Source of the DNA: Streptoalloteichus tenebrarius
Lineage (GTDB): Bacteria; Actinomycetota; Actinomycetes; Mycobacteriales; Pseudonocardiaceae
Assembly (NCBI RefSeq): GCF_024171885.1
Contig: NZ_JAMTCP010000020.1
Span: forward strand, 49,770 to 113,769
Reading direction: 5' to 3'
Length of the DNA stretch: 64,000 nt
This document shows positions 50,561 to 58,501 of this stretch, piece by piece (within the stretch, counting starts at the first letter, position 1; every line of letters begins with the position of its first letter). Both the position numbers and the translations under genes were made by a program. The notes beneath the pieces were generated by a model, which was not told the origin of the DNA, did no database searches, and worked only from the letters and a program-made list of their open reading frames with translations.

Positions 50561-50872
50561 GTGGCATCAGTCTTCGAGGTGCTGGCCGAGCCACGCCGCC
50601 GGGAGATCCTCGACCTGCTGCGGGACGGCGAACGCCCCGTCGGCGACCTGGTCCGGCGGCTCCACATGACCCAGCCGGCGGTCTCCAAGCACCTGAGGGT
50701 GCTGCGCGCCGCCGGACTGGTCGAGGTCCGGCAGGACGCGCAGCGACGCTGGTACCGCCTGCGGCCGGAGCCGCTGACGGAGATCGACACCTGGCTGGAG
50801 CCCTACCGGCGGATGTGGTCGGCCAGCCTGGACGCCCTGGAACGACACCTGGACGCCATGGAGGAGCGGTGA
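50561..50872 (+). CDS. ArsR-family regulator
   Basis: The 103-residue winged-helix protein includes 'VLAEPRRREILDLLRDGERPVGDLVRRLHMTQPAVSKHLRVLRAAGLVEV' (spread over residues 7-56) and 'RRWYRLRPEPLTEIDTWL'. Metal-binding Cys are absent, so it is the SRPBCC-associated type, not a metal sensor. TATATT lies about 8 bp before GTG 50561, so it may be leaderless. Its stop overlaps the next gene (GTGA). Confidence 0.88.
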   Translation: MASVFEVLAEPRRREILDLLRDGERPVGDLVRRLHMTQPAVSKHLRVLRAAGLVEVRQDAQRRWYRLRPEPLTEIDTWLEPYRRMWSASLDALERHLDAMEER

Positions 50873-51819
50873 GCGAGCGCGCGACCCTGCGGACGATCGA
50901 CGGCCAACCCGTGCTCCGCCTCGAACGCCGGCTCCGGCACTCGCCGGCCAGGGTCTGGCGGGCGGTCACCGAACCGGCGGAGCTGGCCCACTGGTTCCCG
51001 GCCCTGGTCGAGGCCGAACTCCGACCAGGAGCCCCGATGCGGTTCACCTTCCCCGGGCAGGCGGCCGGGGAGGACGGCGACGGCGGGTGGACCGGCGAGG
51101 TCCTTGAGGTCGACCCGCCGAGGGTCTTCATGTTCCGGTGGAACCAGGACGTCCTGCGGTTCGAGCTGACCCCCGACGGCGACGGCTGCCTCCTGGTCCT
51201 CACCCAGACACTCGGCGGCGGCTGGGTCGGCCGGCTCGGCGCGGGGCGCACGGCCGCCGGCTGGGACACCTGCCTGGACGCGCTGGCCGCCTCGCTCGCC
51301 GGCGACACCCCGCCGCCGCCCGGCGACTGGTTGCCCAGGATGGAGCGCTACATCGACGAGTTCGGGCTCGGGGAGGGCAGCGTTCACCCGACCGAACACG
51401 GCTTCGAGCTGCGGTTCGCGCGTGATCTGGTGTGGAAGCCGGTGGACGAGGTGTGGGCGGCGCTCGTGGCGGACTCGCCGCTGGGCGCCGAGCCTCCGCC
51501 CCGCGCCACCAACGGCCACGTGCCGGCCGGTCGTCTCACCGAGGTGCGGGCGCCGCACCTGCTGGAGTACGAGTGGCTGCACGACGGCGCGCCCGCCGGT
51601 CGCGTCCGCTGGGTGATCGAGTCGGACCCGACCCTCGGCGTGCGGGTCGAGCTGACCCAGACCGTCCCAGCCGAACTCGCCGAGACCCGCGCGGCCTTCC
51701 TGGCCGTGTGGCACGTGCACCTCGAACTCTTCTTCGCCGCCGTCCACGGGGATGTGCGGTGCCCCTGGCCGCGGGACCGTGTCGCGGAGCTGACCGAGCA
51801 CTACGCGTCCCGTCTCTGA
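50869..51819 (+). CDS. Double SRPBCC (AHSA1/activator of Hsp90-like) domain protein
   Basis: The 316-residue product has two SRPBCC domains. The first runs from 'RLERRLRHSPARVWRAVTEPAELAHWFPALVEAEL' (spread, residues 14-48). The second runs from about residue 180 ('FELRFARDLVWKPVDEVWAAL'). ArsR-SRPBCC pairs with GTGA overlap are a recurrent actinobacterial unit, thought to bind a hydrophobic ligand. Two fused domains instead of one is less common. Confidence 0.85.
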   Translation: MSERATLRTIDGQPVLRLERRLRHSPARVWRAVTEPAELAHWFPALVEAELRPGAPMRFTFPGQAAGEDGDGGWTGEVLEVDPPRVFMFRWNQDVLRFELTPDGDGCLLVLTQTLGGGWVGRLGAGRTAAGWDTCLDALAASLAGDTPPPPGDWLPRMERYIDEFGLGEGSVHPTEHGFELRFARDLVWKPVDEVWAALVADSPLGAEPPPRATNGHVPAGRLTEVRAPHLLEYEWLHDGAPAGRVRWVIESDPTLGVRVELTQTVPAELAETRAAFLAVWHVHLELFFAAVHGDVRCPWPRDRVAELTEHYASRL

Positions 51820-52029
51820 TCCCCAGTCCTTGCCGGGGAAGCGGCTCGTGAAACATCCCTGACAAAGATCGGAATGACGGCGGGACGGCTCACCTGGGGC
51901 CGCGCCATGCGCTCAATCCCTTGTCACGGCAAGGAGAGCGCGGCCAGGAGAGCGATTTGCCGGGATCCGGTGGGGAAAGGACGACGAACGCCGACACGAC
52001 GCCTTTTGCGACGGGGCGGTTCCGAGCTA

Positions 52030-52040
52030 TGGTCTAGACC
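52030..52040. promoter_or_regulatory. DasR-type / chitin-regulon operator
   Basis: TGGTCTAGACC matches the dasR-responsive 'dre' core (TGGTCTAGACCA) found upstream of chitin-utilisation genes in streptomycetes. It lies 107 bp before the LPMO gene. The rest of the 327-bp gap after the SRPBCC gene shows nothing else of note. Confidence 0.7.
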
Positions 52041-52146
52041 CGCCGCCGCGAAGGGTGGACGTGCCGTCCCCGACGCCACCCCCTGCGCACCACGGCGGAG
52101 GGCTCGGCGTTCACCCCCCGTTTTGCGTTCGTCGAGGGGAGCCGAC

Positions 52147-52656
52147 ATGAAGTCCCGAAGGATCGCGGCACTGGTCGCCGGTGCCCTGGCCGCCCCGGTC
52201 ATCGCGGTGGCGCTGCCCAGCGGCCAGGCGTTCGCCCACGGCTACGTCTCGAACCCGCCGAGCCGGCAGGCGCAGTGCGCGAAGAACGTGGTGCGCTGCG
52301 GCGCGATCAAGTACGAGCCGCAGAGCGTCGAGGGCCCGAAGGGCCTGCGGAGCTGCAACGGCGGGCTGGCCCAGTTCGCCGAGCTGAACGACGACAACAA
52401 GGGCTGGAAGGTCACCAACGTGGGGCGCACCACGACCTTCAGTTGGACCTTCACCGCCCGGCACCGCACGTCGAGCTACGAGTACTACGTGGGCAACACG
52501 CGCGTGGCGTACTTCGACGGCCACAACCAGGTTCCTGGTGCCACGGTGTCGCACTCGGTGAACCTGCCGCCCGGGCGGCAGAAGGTGCTCGCCATCTGGA
52601 ACATCGGTGACACCGCCAACGCCTTCTACGCCTGCATCGACGTGAACGTGCAGTAG
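52147..52656 (+). CDS. Secreted AA10 lytic polysaccharide monooxygenase (chitin-binding CBP21-like)
   Basis: The 169-residue product has a Sec signal of 30 residues ending 'GQAFA'. The mature protein starts His31-Gly-Tyr-Val, giving the copper-binding N-terminal His. The second His brace residue is His106 ('TFTARHRTSSYEY'), and the axial aromatic lies in 'NAFYACIDV' (Phe160/Tyr161). It is a single AA10 domain without extra CBMs. The DasR-like site upstream supports a role in chitin oxidation. A strong terminator follows. Confidence 0.9.
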   Translation: MKSRRIAALVAGALAAPVIAVALPSGQAFAHGYVSNPPSRQAQCAKNVVRCGAIKYEPQSVEGPKGLRSCNGGLAQFAELNDDNKGWKVTNVGRTTTFSWTFTARHRTSSYEYYVGNTRVAYFDGHNQVPGATVSHSVNLPPGRQKVLAIWNIGDTANAFYACIDVNVQ

Positions 52657-52666
52657 CGGCAAGGCG

Positions 52667-52699
52667 GTCGGAAGTCCGTCGGAAATCCGTCGGAAGTCG
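52667..52699. repeat. Three 11-bp tandem units
   Basis: GTCGGAAGTCC (52667), GTCGGAAATCC (52678) and GTCGGAAGTCG (52689) are exactly contiguous, directly after the LPMO stop and before its terminator. Spacing by one helical turn is notable. Confidence 0.85.
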
Positions 52700-52711
52700 G
52701 TGGGTGATCCG

Positions 52712-52742
52712 GGGGTGGCGTGGCGGACCGCCACGCCACCCC
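52712..52742. terminator. Bidirectional hairpin terminator
   Basis: GGGGTGGCGTGGCGG-A-CCGCCACGCCACCCC is a perfect 15-bp stem. It separates the convergent LPMO and DUF2203 genes and ends at the stop of the latter. Confidence 0.85.
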
Positions 52743-53117
52743 TCACTCCGCCGAGGGCGGCAGCCTGCGCCGGCCGGCGAAACCCAGGTCCGCCCGGTGG
52801 TACCACGCGAGGTCGTCGTCGCCCTCCAGCCAGCACAGCAGCACCGGGACACCGTCCAGTTCGGACGGGAAGTCGACCAGGAGCGGCGCGAAGCCCTTGA
52901 GTTCGGCCCCGGTCGCCTGCACCGCGCTCATCAGCTCGTCGAGCCTGGCCTGGGCCGCCTTCAGCTCGGGAAGGCCACCGAGCGGGGTGGGCTGTCCGAA
53001 CCCACCGACCGCCGCGGCCAGCTCGGCGGCGTCCGCGCGGAGCGCGACGATCTCCTCCAGCACGGGCCGCAACCGCGCCAGCTCCTGACGCGCTTCGGAC
53101 ACAGTGAACAGTCCCAC
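52743..53117 (-). CDS. DUF2203 family protein
   Basis: The 124-residue product has the DUF2203 pattern: 'LFTVSEARQELARLRPVLEEIVALR', a glycine-rich middle, 'ELKGFAPLLVDFPSELDGVPVLLCWLEGDDDLAWYH' (spread) and 'GFAGRRRL'. GTG 53117 gives 'MGLFTVSEAR'. The family is widespread and of unknown function, with a helical hairpin and a 'CW..GE..I.yWH'-like site that is 'CWLEGDDDLAWYH' here. Confidence 0.85.
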   Translation of the reverse strand: MGLFTVSEARQELARLRPVLEEIVALRADAAELAAAVGGFGQPTPLGGLPELKAAQARLDELMSAVQATGAELKGFAPLLVDFPSELDGVPVLLCWLEGDDDLAWYHRADLGFAGRRRLPPSAE

Positions 53118-53282
53118 GGCTCCATCCTGGTGGTGGTTCGGAACGGATCGACACCCGACACCAGTGATGCTAGCTCCGGCCGGCGGGCGCGGGAGCGCGC
53201 GCTGGAAGGCCGCTCAGCCCTCGGGAACGACCGCGTGGTTGATGTCGCCGCGCGATTCCGCGACCCGGCCTCCCGGGTCGGG

Positions 53283-54647
53283 TCAGGACGGCGCCCCGAC
53301 CCGGCGCGCGGTGAGGAGACCGGCGACGCTCAGCGCCCCGGTGACCACGAAGATCGTCAGGAACGCCGACGGCTGGGAACCCTGGTGGCCGACCAGCGCC
53401 CCGCCGAGCCCGCTGATCATCGCGGTGGCCAGGGTCTGGGCCAGTTGCAGGGCGGCGCTGACCGCGCCCTGCTGCTGGGCGGGCGCCTGGCCGAGCGTCT
53501 CGGTGGTCGCGGCGTTGAAGGCGATGCCCATGCCGACACCGCCCACGGCCCAGCCGAGGACGGCGAGCAGGCCGGGGCCGGCGAGCACCCCGTAGGCCAA
53601 CACGGCCACGCCGACCAGCAGGACGCCGAACCCGAGCGCCACCGCCGACACCCGGTCGCGGTCCCACCTGGCCTGGATGGCCGAGCCGGCGACCCAGGTG
53701 AGCGCGCCCGCCGACAGGCCGAGCCCCGCCTCCAACGCGTTGACGTGCTGGAGCTCGGTCAGGCCCAGCGGCAGGAACGCCTCGGTGCCGAAGTACACCG
53801 CGCACAGCAGGAACCGGACGACCACACCGGCGGCGACCCCTCGGCGGACGGTGAGGGTGCCGGCCGGCGTGACGGCGCGCAGCGCGACGACGCCGAGCGC
53901 GAACCCGACCACCGCGAGCGGGACCACCAGCGCCGGGCCGTCGAGCTGGAGCGCGGCGAGCAGCACCCCGGTGCCCACGGTGAGCGCGAGGCTGCTCGCC
54001 AGGGGACGGCGCCACCACGGCAGCGCGGGCGGCTCCGACCCGCCGCCGGCCGGCGCGGTCAGGCCGGGCAGGGTGAGCAGGGCGGCCACGGCGGTGAGCG
54101 GGAGCATGAGCAGGAACGTCCAGCGCCAGCCGACGGCGGCGGTCACGGCCGCCGCCACGACCGGGCCGATCAGGGACGGTACCGTCCACGCCGAGGACAG
54201 CAGCGCGAACATCCGGGCGCGCAGGCGTTCGGGGTAGACCAGGCCGATCAGCGTGTACGCCATGGCCATCACCGCGCCGACGCCGAGGCCCTGCGCGAAC
54301 CGGCCGACCAGGAACAGCGGCCACGTCGGCGCGCTGCCGGCCAGGACGCAGCCGAGGGCGAACACCACCAGTCCGACGGCCAGGGGTCCGCGTGGGCCAC
54401 GGCGGTCGGCGGAGTGCCCGGCGACCACGGTGCCGACGATGTTGGCGAGCATCATCGCGGCCAGGCCCCATCCGTAGGAGCCGAGTCCGTCGAGGTCGCG
54501 GGCGATGTCGGGGAGGATCGTCGCCACGCCGAGCGACTCGAAGGCGACCAGGCTCACCGTGAGCACGATGCCGAGGGTCCTGGCGCGGTAGGCGGGGGAG
54601 AGGACCCCGTCCGGGGAGGTCGGGAGTGTCTGGGGTGTCGTTGTCAC
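53283..54647 (-). CDS. MFS drug-efflux transporter (14-TM-like)
   Basis: The 454-residue product has the MFS signatures 'GHSADRRGPRGPLAVGLVVFALG' (loop 2-3) and 'FAQGLGVGAVMAMAYTLIG' (motif C-like). Long Gly/Ala-rich helices run to the C-terminus. GTG 54647 is chosen because CATAAT ends 6 bp upstream, implying a leaderless mRNA. Longer starts would read through the operator. It is divergent from a TetR gene across GTTCCGAACCGGAAC; export of a toxic compound is likely. Confidence 0.85.
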   Translation of the reverse strand: MTTTPQTLPTSPDGVLSPAYRARTLGIVLTVSLVAFESLGVATILPDIARDLDGLGSYGWGLAAMMLANIVGTVVAGHSADRRGPRGPLAVGLVVFALGCVLAGSAPTWPLFLVGRFAQGLGVGAVMAMAYTLIGLVYPERLRARMFALLSSAWTVPSLIGPVVAAAVTAAVGWRWTFLLMLPLTAVAALLTLPGLTAPAGGGSEPPALPWWRRPLASSLALTVGTGVLLAALQLDGPALVVPLAVVGFALGVVALRAVTPAGTLTVRRGVAAGVVVRFLLCAVYFGTEAFLPLGLTELQHVNALEAGLGLSAGALTWVAGSAIQARWDRDRVSAVALGFGVLLVGVAVLAYGVLAGPGLLAVLGWAVGGVGMGIAFNAATTETLGQAPAQQQGAVSAALQLAQTLATAMISGLGGALVGHQGSQPSAFLTIFVVTGALSVAGLLTARRVGAPS

Positions 54648-54658
54648 CGGGGCATTAT

Positions 54659-54673
54659 GTTCCGAACCGGAAC
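54659..54673. promoter_or_regulatory. TetR operator overlapping the MFS promoter
   Basis: GTTCC-GAACC-GGAAC is a dyad followed by GGAAC again at 54674. It abuts the CATAAT of the leftward promoter and lies about 13 bp before the TATGCT of the rightward one, so one bound repressor could block both. Binding is inferred. Confidence 0.65.
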
Positions 54674-54699
54674 GGAACGAAAGTGGTATGCTGGGCGAC

Positions 54700-55317
54700 G
54701 TGGCGAACACCCGTTCTGGCCGGCCCCGCGACGAGCGCATCGACAGCGCCGTCCGCGCGGCCACCGTGAACATCCTCAACGAGGTCGGCTACGCGGCTCT
54801 CACCCTCGAAGCCGTCGCCGCGCGGGCGGGCACGAGCAAGCCCGCGTTGCGGCGGCGCTGGCGCAGCCGTCAGCACCTCGTCGTCGACGCGCTCGCCGCC
54901 ACCGTCGGCACGACCCCCACCCCCGACACCGGGTGCACCCACTGCGACCTGGTCGCGGGCATCCAGACCCTCACCGAGGCGTTCACCACCAAGATCGGAC
55001 GGCGGGTGCTCCCCGCCCTGGTCGCCGACCTCGCCGACGACCCCGACCTCGCCGAGGTCTTCCTCGACAGGTACTTCCACCCGCGTCGCGCCACGACGGC
55101 CGAGGCGTTGCGGCGCGGAATCGAACGCGGCGACCTCGTGCCCGACGCCGACATCGACCTGCTGCTCGACATGCTGGCCTCGACCACCTACTACCGCGTC
55201 CTCTTCGGACACCTCCCCGTCACCGCCGACCTGGCCGAGAAGGTCGTGGAGACGGTGTTGGCCGGTGTGGCCACCGCACAGTGGCGCAACCGCCACCGCC
55301 ATCCCTCTGTCCTCTGA
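54700..55317 (+). CDS. TetR-family repressor
   Basis: The product has about 205 residues. The HTH is 'IDSAVRAATVNILNEVGYAALTLEAVAARAGTSKPALRRRWRSRQHLVVDAL' (spread over 12-63). The C-terminal domain is of the TetR_C_11-like type. GTG 54700 is preferred over ATG 54688 because TATGCT at 54687-54692 places transcription start at the GTG. It is divergent from the MFS gene and probably represses both. Confidence 0.85.
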   Translation: MANTRSGRPRDERIDSAVRAATVNILNEVGYAALTLEAVAARAGTSKPALRRRWRSRQHLVVDALAATVGTTPTPDTGCTHCDLVAGIQTLTEAFTTKIGRRVLPALVADLADDPDLAEVFLDRYFHPRRATTAEALRRGIERGDLVPDADIDLLLDMLASTTYYRVLFGHLPVTADLAEKVVETVLAGVATAQWRNRHRHPSVL

Positions 55318-55380
55318 GGACTCTGTGTTCCGGGGGAACCATGTACTGAGGACGTCGCTGGGGGACTGTCCTTTGAGGAC
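55309..55380. repeat. Cluster of GTCCTCTGAGGAC-type palindromes (copy C, partial)
   Basis: GTCCTCTGAGGAC at 55309-55321 overlaps the tetR stop. GTCCTTTGAGGAC lies at 55368-55380, with TACTGAGGAC between. These are the same palindromic core as in repeats A (33136) and B (40743), but the spacing differs. Confidence 0.6.
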
Positions 55381-55395
55381 ACTGCCCCTCTGGGT

Positions 55396-56082
55396 TCAGT
55401 GGACGACGGAGGCGTGGAGCTGCGCGACGAGACGTTCGGGAACGGGGTCGACCTGGTTCCGCCTGCCGATCTCCCGCCGCAGCGTGTCCCACCGCCGCGC
55501 GAGCTGGCGGAGCCTGCCCTTGTCCCCGGCCGCGTTCCCGCCACGGGCGACACCCGTGACACGGTCGCTGACGCTGAACGACGGAGGCCGTGAGGAAGGG
55601 GTGCGCAGCACGCGCTCCGACTCGGTCACTGCGAGGGTGATCAGCGACTCGACGAGCTGCTGCGGTGTCCGGATGCGGTTCGCACGCCGCCAGACACTCA
55701 GCCACACCTTCGCGACGACGTCCTCCGCCTGGTCACGGCCGATGCCCTCACCTCGCACCGCGTGCCAGACCAGCGGGGTCAACTCCGTCACCAGCACCTG
55801 CAAGGCCTCGCGCCTCCCATGGTGAACGGCCTGGAGGCAGGCGGTGTGGCGTGCCGTGCCCTCAAGGCCCTCCCAGGGTCGCTCGGTACGAGCATCTTCG
55901 CCCTCTCCCGGCTTGGCGGGGCCAGAGGGAGAGCCGGCGAGGGCAGGGGATCGCCGGGAGAGCGCCGTCAGCAACTGGTCCTTGTTGCTGGCGTGTGCGC
56001 GTGGCGGTGGCTCGTCCCGGAACGCGGGCGTGTTTCTCGCTAGCGCCTTCACGAGCTGTCCCCAGAACGAATCACTCCGCAT
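55396..56082 (-). CDS. Sigma-70 region 2-like protein without region 4
   Basis: The 228-residue product has a disordered, Arg/Ser-rich N-terminus (about 90 residues). Then comes 'RREALQVLVTELTPLVWHAVRGEGIGRDQAEDVVAKVWLSVWRRANRIRTPQQLVESLITLAVTESERVLR' (spread). This matches sigma region 2 with the 'AEDV.Q.VWL' core and the 'I..P..L...L...A..E..R..R' helix. The C-terminus (about 60 residues) has no recognisable region 4. Its start overlaps the end of a membrane-protein gene, so the two form an operon. It may be a regulator or a degenerate sigma factor. Confidence 0.65.
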   Translation of the reverse strand: MRSDSFWGQLVKALARNTPAFRDEPPPRAHASNKDQLLTALSRRSPALAGSPSGPAKPGEGEDARTERPWEGLEGTARHTACLQAVHHGRREALQVLVTELTPLVWHAVRGEGIGRDQAEDVVAKVWLSVWRRANRIRTPQQLVESLITLAVTESERVLRTPSSRPPSFSVSDRVTGVARGGNAAGDKGRLRQLARRWDTLRREIGRRNQVDPVPERLVAQLHASVVH

Positions 56083-56482
56083 CGCTGCCCCCTGTCGTGG
56101 TGGAGACGGTGGAAGAGTCGTCGCCGGCGTGGGGAAGCGCGGCGGGCGACCCCGGCTGCGACTGCTCATCCTGTGGTTCGTCGGCCGATCCTGGCGTGAG
56201 GGGAACCTGCCCGGCGAGCTGCGCGACCACCAGCGGCGCGGCGATCCCGATCGCCAGCGCGCCGAACGGGCCGCTGATCTGGCCCGCGCTCCCCGCCGCC
56301 ACCGCCAGCCCGCCGCCGACCGCCAGCCGGATGACCACCGAGACGAGGAAGGGGACCGGCCCGGGCTCCTCAGGCTGCTTCCAGGGCCAACCGCCCGTGC
56401 GACGGATCGCGCCGGCGAAGTCCAGACCCTCCACCGCGAACCCGCCGAACAGACCCCATAACGCGCACTCGACGACACCCAC
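56072..56482 (-). CDS. Small membrane protein, operon partner of the sigma-like protein
   Basis: The 136-residue product has hydrophobic segments near residues 5-22, 43-63 and 68-90. An acidic, Ser/Thr-rich C-terminal tail follows ('ADEPQDEQSQPGSPAALPHAG'). GTG 56482 is the only sensible start. It overlaps the downstream sigma-like gene by 11 bp. It could anchor or sequester that protein at the membrane; this is inferred from coupling alone. Confidence 0.6.
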   Translation of the reverse strand: MGVVECALWGLFGGFAVEGLDFAGAIRRTGGWPWKQPEEPGPVPFLVSVVIRLAVGGGLAVAAGSAGQISGPFGALAIGIAAPLVVAQLAGQVPLTPGSADEPQDEQSQPGSPAALPHAGDDSSTVSTTTGGSDAE

Positions 56483-56727
56483 ATCGCGAAGGGTAGCGAC
56501 CTCGCCGCCCCACCGACCCCGAACAAGTGATCTTCACGCCCACCCACCGGGGGCTGTGATCTACTGCGGGTCAACGCCCAACCCCAGCAGACGACGACAT
56601 GACGAACCGGAGCCCCCAGCTCAAGAAACGATCACAACGTCCCCTTAGAACTCCTAACGGAATGCTCTGCGAGGACTTGAGAGCTAACTCAGGGGCCGTC
56701 ATCGAACGCGGTTGCTACTGTCCGGAC

Positions 56728-57063
56728 GTGACCCTGACCGACCTCAACAACGGCTTTCGTGACGATGAGCAGCGGCGGCGCGTCCAGAGGGTCGTTCACG
56801 ATCGCCTCGCAGACGACCGTGACCCGCAGGAATGCCGCTTCCTCATGCGGTTCTGGTGGCAGCTGGTCATGTCGTACCAAGAGGTGTCGATGGACGAGCT
56901 CAGCCTGAACGTCGGTAAGCCGAAGATGGCCGTTATCGAGGCGCTGATCAGCGCCATCAGGTCGTCCCATGCCGACATCGACGCTTGGATCACCACCACA
57001 CAGCAAGTCTTCCCGGTGGTCCAAGATCGCGGCTTCAGGGCCGCCCAAGACACCGAACGTTAA
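56728..57063 (+). CDS. Passenger ORF inside the IS5-family element, unknown function
   Basis: The product has about 111 residues from GTG 56728. An ATG at 56599 lies outside the left inverted repeat and is unlikely. TACTGT ends 6 bp before the GTG, so a leaderless transcript is plausible. The protein is helical: 'DLNNGFRDDEQRRRVQRVVHD', 'QECRFLMRFWWQLVMSYQEVS', 'VGKPKMAVIEALISAIRSSHADIDAWI' (spread). GC content is lower than around it. Its stop and the transposase stop overlap at GTTAAC. It has no transposase features. Family unknown; it may affect transposition or the host. Confidence 0.6.
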   Translation: MTLTDLNNGFRDDEQRRRVQRVVHDRLADDRDPQECRFLMRFWWQLVMSYQEVSMDELSLNVGKPKMAVIEALISAIRSSHADIDAWITTTQQVFPVVQDRGFRAAQDTER

Positions 57064-57916
57064 CGTGGCCGGAGCTTCTTCAGCCGTCGCCAGCAGATGA
57101 TGCTGCAAGCGAGGCTGAGGAAGGCTTCGTGGATGTCATCGCGGATCTCCCAGCGGATGCGCAGGCGGCGGAACCAGTGCAGGTGGGCGAACGCTCGCTC
57201 AACGACCCAGCGTTGGGTGCCCAGGCCGGAACCGTGCTCGGTCCCGCGGCGGGCGATCTGCGGCTTCACGCCGAGGTCCCAGACCAAGCGGCGGTACTTG
57301 TCATGGTCGTAGCCGCGGTCGGCCAGCACCACATCAGGGCGGCGCCGGGGCCGGCCGCGTTTGCCCCGCACGGGCGGTACGGCCTGGAGGAGCGGGATCA
57401 GCTGGGTGACGTCGTTGCGGTTGCCGCCGGTCAGGGTCGTGGCGAGCGGAATGCCCGTGGCGTCGGTGATCAGGTGATGCTTGCTGCCCGTCCTGCCCCG
57501 GTCGACGGGGCTTCGTCCGGTATTGGCTCCCCTTTTAACGCGAGGATGTGGGAGCCGTCGACCGCCGCCCGGGAGAAGTCCAGGGCGTTCGCGCTGCGGA
57601 GTTCGGCGAGTAGGACCTCGTGCAACCGGGGCCATACGCCGGCCTCGGTCCACTCGGCCAGGCGGCGCCAGCAGGTCATGCCCGAGCCGTAGCCCAGTTC
57701 CTGCGGCAGGTGTTCCCAGGAGATCCCGGTGTGCAGGACGAACAGGATGCCCTGGAACACCAGCCGGTCCGGATGCCGCTTGCGACCCGGATGCCGGATC
57801 CGACGCTCGACCTTCGGCAGCAGCGGCTCGATCACCGCCCACAGTTCGTCGTCGACTTCCCACGGCTTCGGCCGAGCCACCCGCACCCCCAGCTCGCCAG
57901 TCTCAGGGTGATCCAA
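57060..57916 (-). CDS. IS5-family transposase made by -1 frameshift (OrfA/OrfB)
   Basis: OrfA (57916-57470) supplies 'DDELWAVIEPLLPKVERR', 'YGSGMTCWRRLAEW' and the first Asp in 'AAVDGSHILAL'. OrfB (frame ending 57060) supplies 'GSKHHLITDATGIPLATTLTGG', the second Asp in 'VVLADRGYDHDKYRR', and Glu in 'RWVVERAFAHLHWFRRLRIRWE'. The frames join at TTAAAAGGGG (57538-57529): slipping back one base after AAA gives K-R-G-A-N-T-G and a 285-residue DDE enzyme. All catalytic residues are kept, so the element may be active. Confidence 0.88.
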
Positions 57917-57950
57917 CCACCTCGAAGATCATTTCGTTAGGGTTTCTTAG

Positions 57951-58501
57951 CCCAGGTCGCGAAGGCGTCCTCCCCGCACCCGCAGGGGTGAGTCGTCCGG
58001 CCCCACCACTGCCATGTGTGGTGGCCGTGCCCGATGCCACGATCGGCACCCGAGTCAGATACGTCCCGTGTCGGATAGTGATGGTTGGTCCGGCCCAGTG
58101 CTGTTTCCTCCGGTCAGGCAGTGGCCTCCGTGCCGGACTGTTGCTAGGAAGTGCCGGGGCATCCAGGCACACCACGGACACACTCACAAGATCAATCGGA
58201 GGTCATCTGCGGCGCCCGCCAGGGCAAGGGTCGCATCCCGCAACTCCACTACCTGCGCTGTGGACAACGGCGGCAGATCTTCCCTCCGGGCCATCCCCGC
58301 AGTCCGCATCGCCGCACCGACCAGACTGGCGACAGGCCGGATAGGGCCTCGGGTCGTAGCAGCATCCCCTGAGGTGGCTGGATTCAGGCGGTGTCGAACA
58401 GGCTGATCTGGTCGGCGTAGTTGCTGCCGACCGTGTGTGACAGTGGTGGACACCGGTTATGACGGGTGGCGGCTGCGGCTCACCCGGCCAGTTGACCCGG
58501 G
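57951..58501. other. Degenerate region between the IS and conjugation remnants
   Basis: No intact gene is seen. A leftward frame near 58380-58440 ends 'HTVGSNYADQISLFDTA', which looks like the C-terminus of a lost gene. Another gives 'LPPLSTAQVVELRDATLAL' (about 58185-58290). A single DnaA-like TGTGGACAA lies at 58259. Confidence 0.45.

Larger units (their letters stand above)
56649..57946 (-). mobile_element. IS5-family insertion element with a passenger ORF
   Basis: Terminal inverted repeats: left AACTCCTAACGGAATGCTCT and on to 56673; right, read inwards from 57946, GAAACCCTAACGAAATGATC and on. With the flanking TTAG included, 24 of 30 positions agree. TTAG flanks both ends (56645-56648 and 57947-57950), a likely target duplication. 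The element is 1,298 bp, longer than usual for this two-ORF group (roughly 0.8-1.0 kb), because 410 bp with a separate ORF lie between the left end and the transposase stop. Confidence 0.8.

Noticed and set aside
50561..50872. A metal-sensing role for the ArsR protein
   Set aside because: It lacks the Cys/His metal sites and is coupled to a double SRPBCC protein, which fits the non-metal subgroup.
56703..56713. CGAACGCGGTT shared with the palindrome at 36179
   Set aside because: Only half of the dyad is present and it lies inside the IS element. I treat the match as chance.
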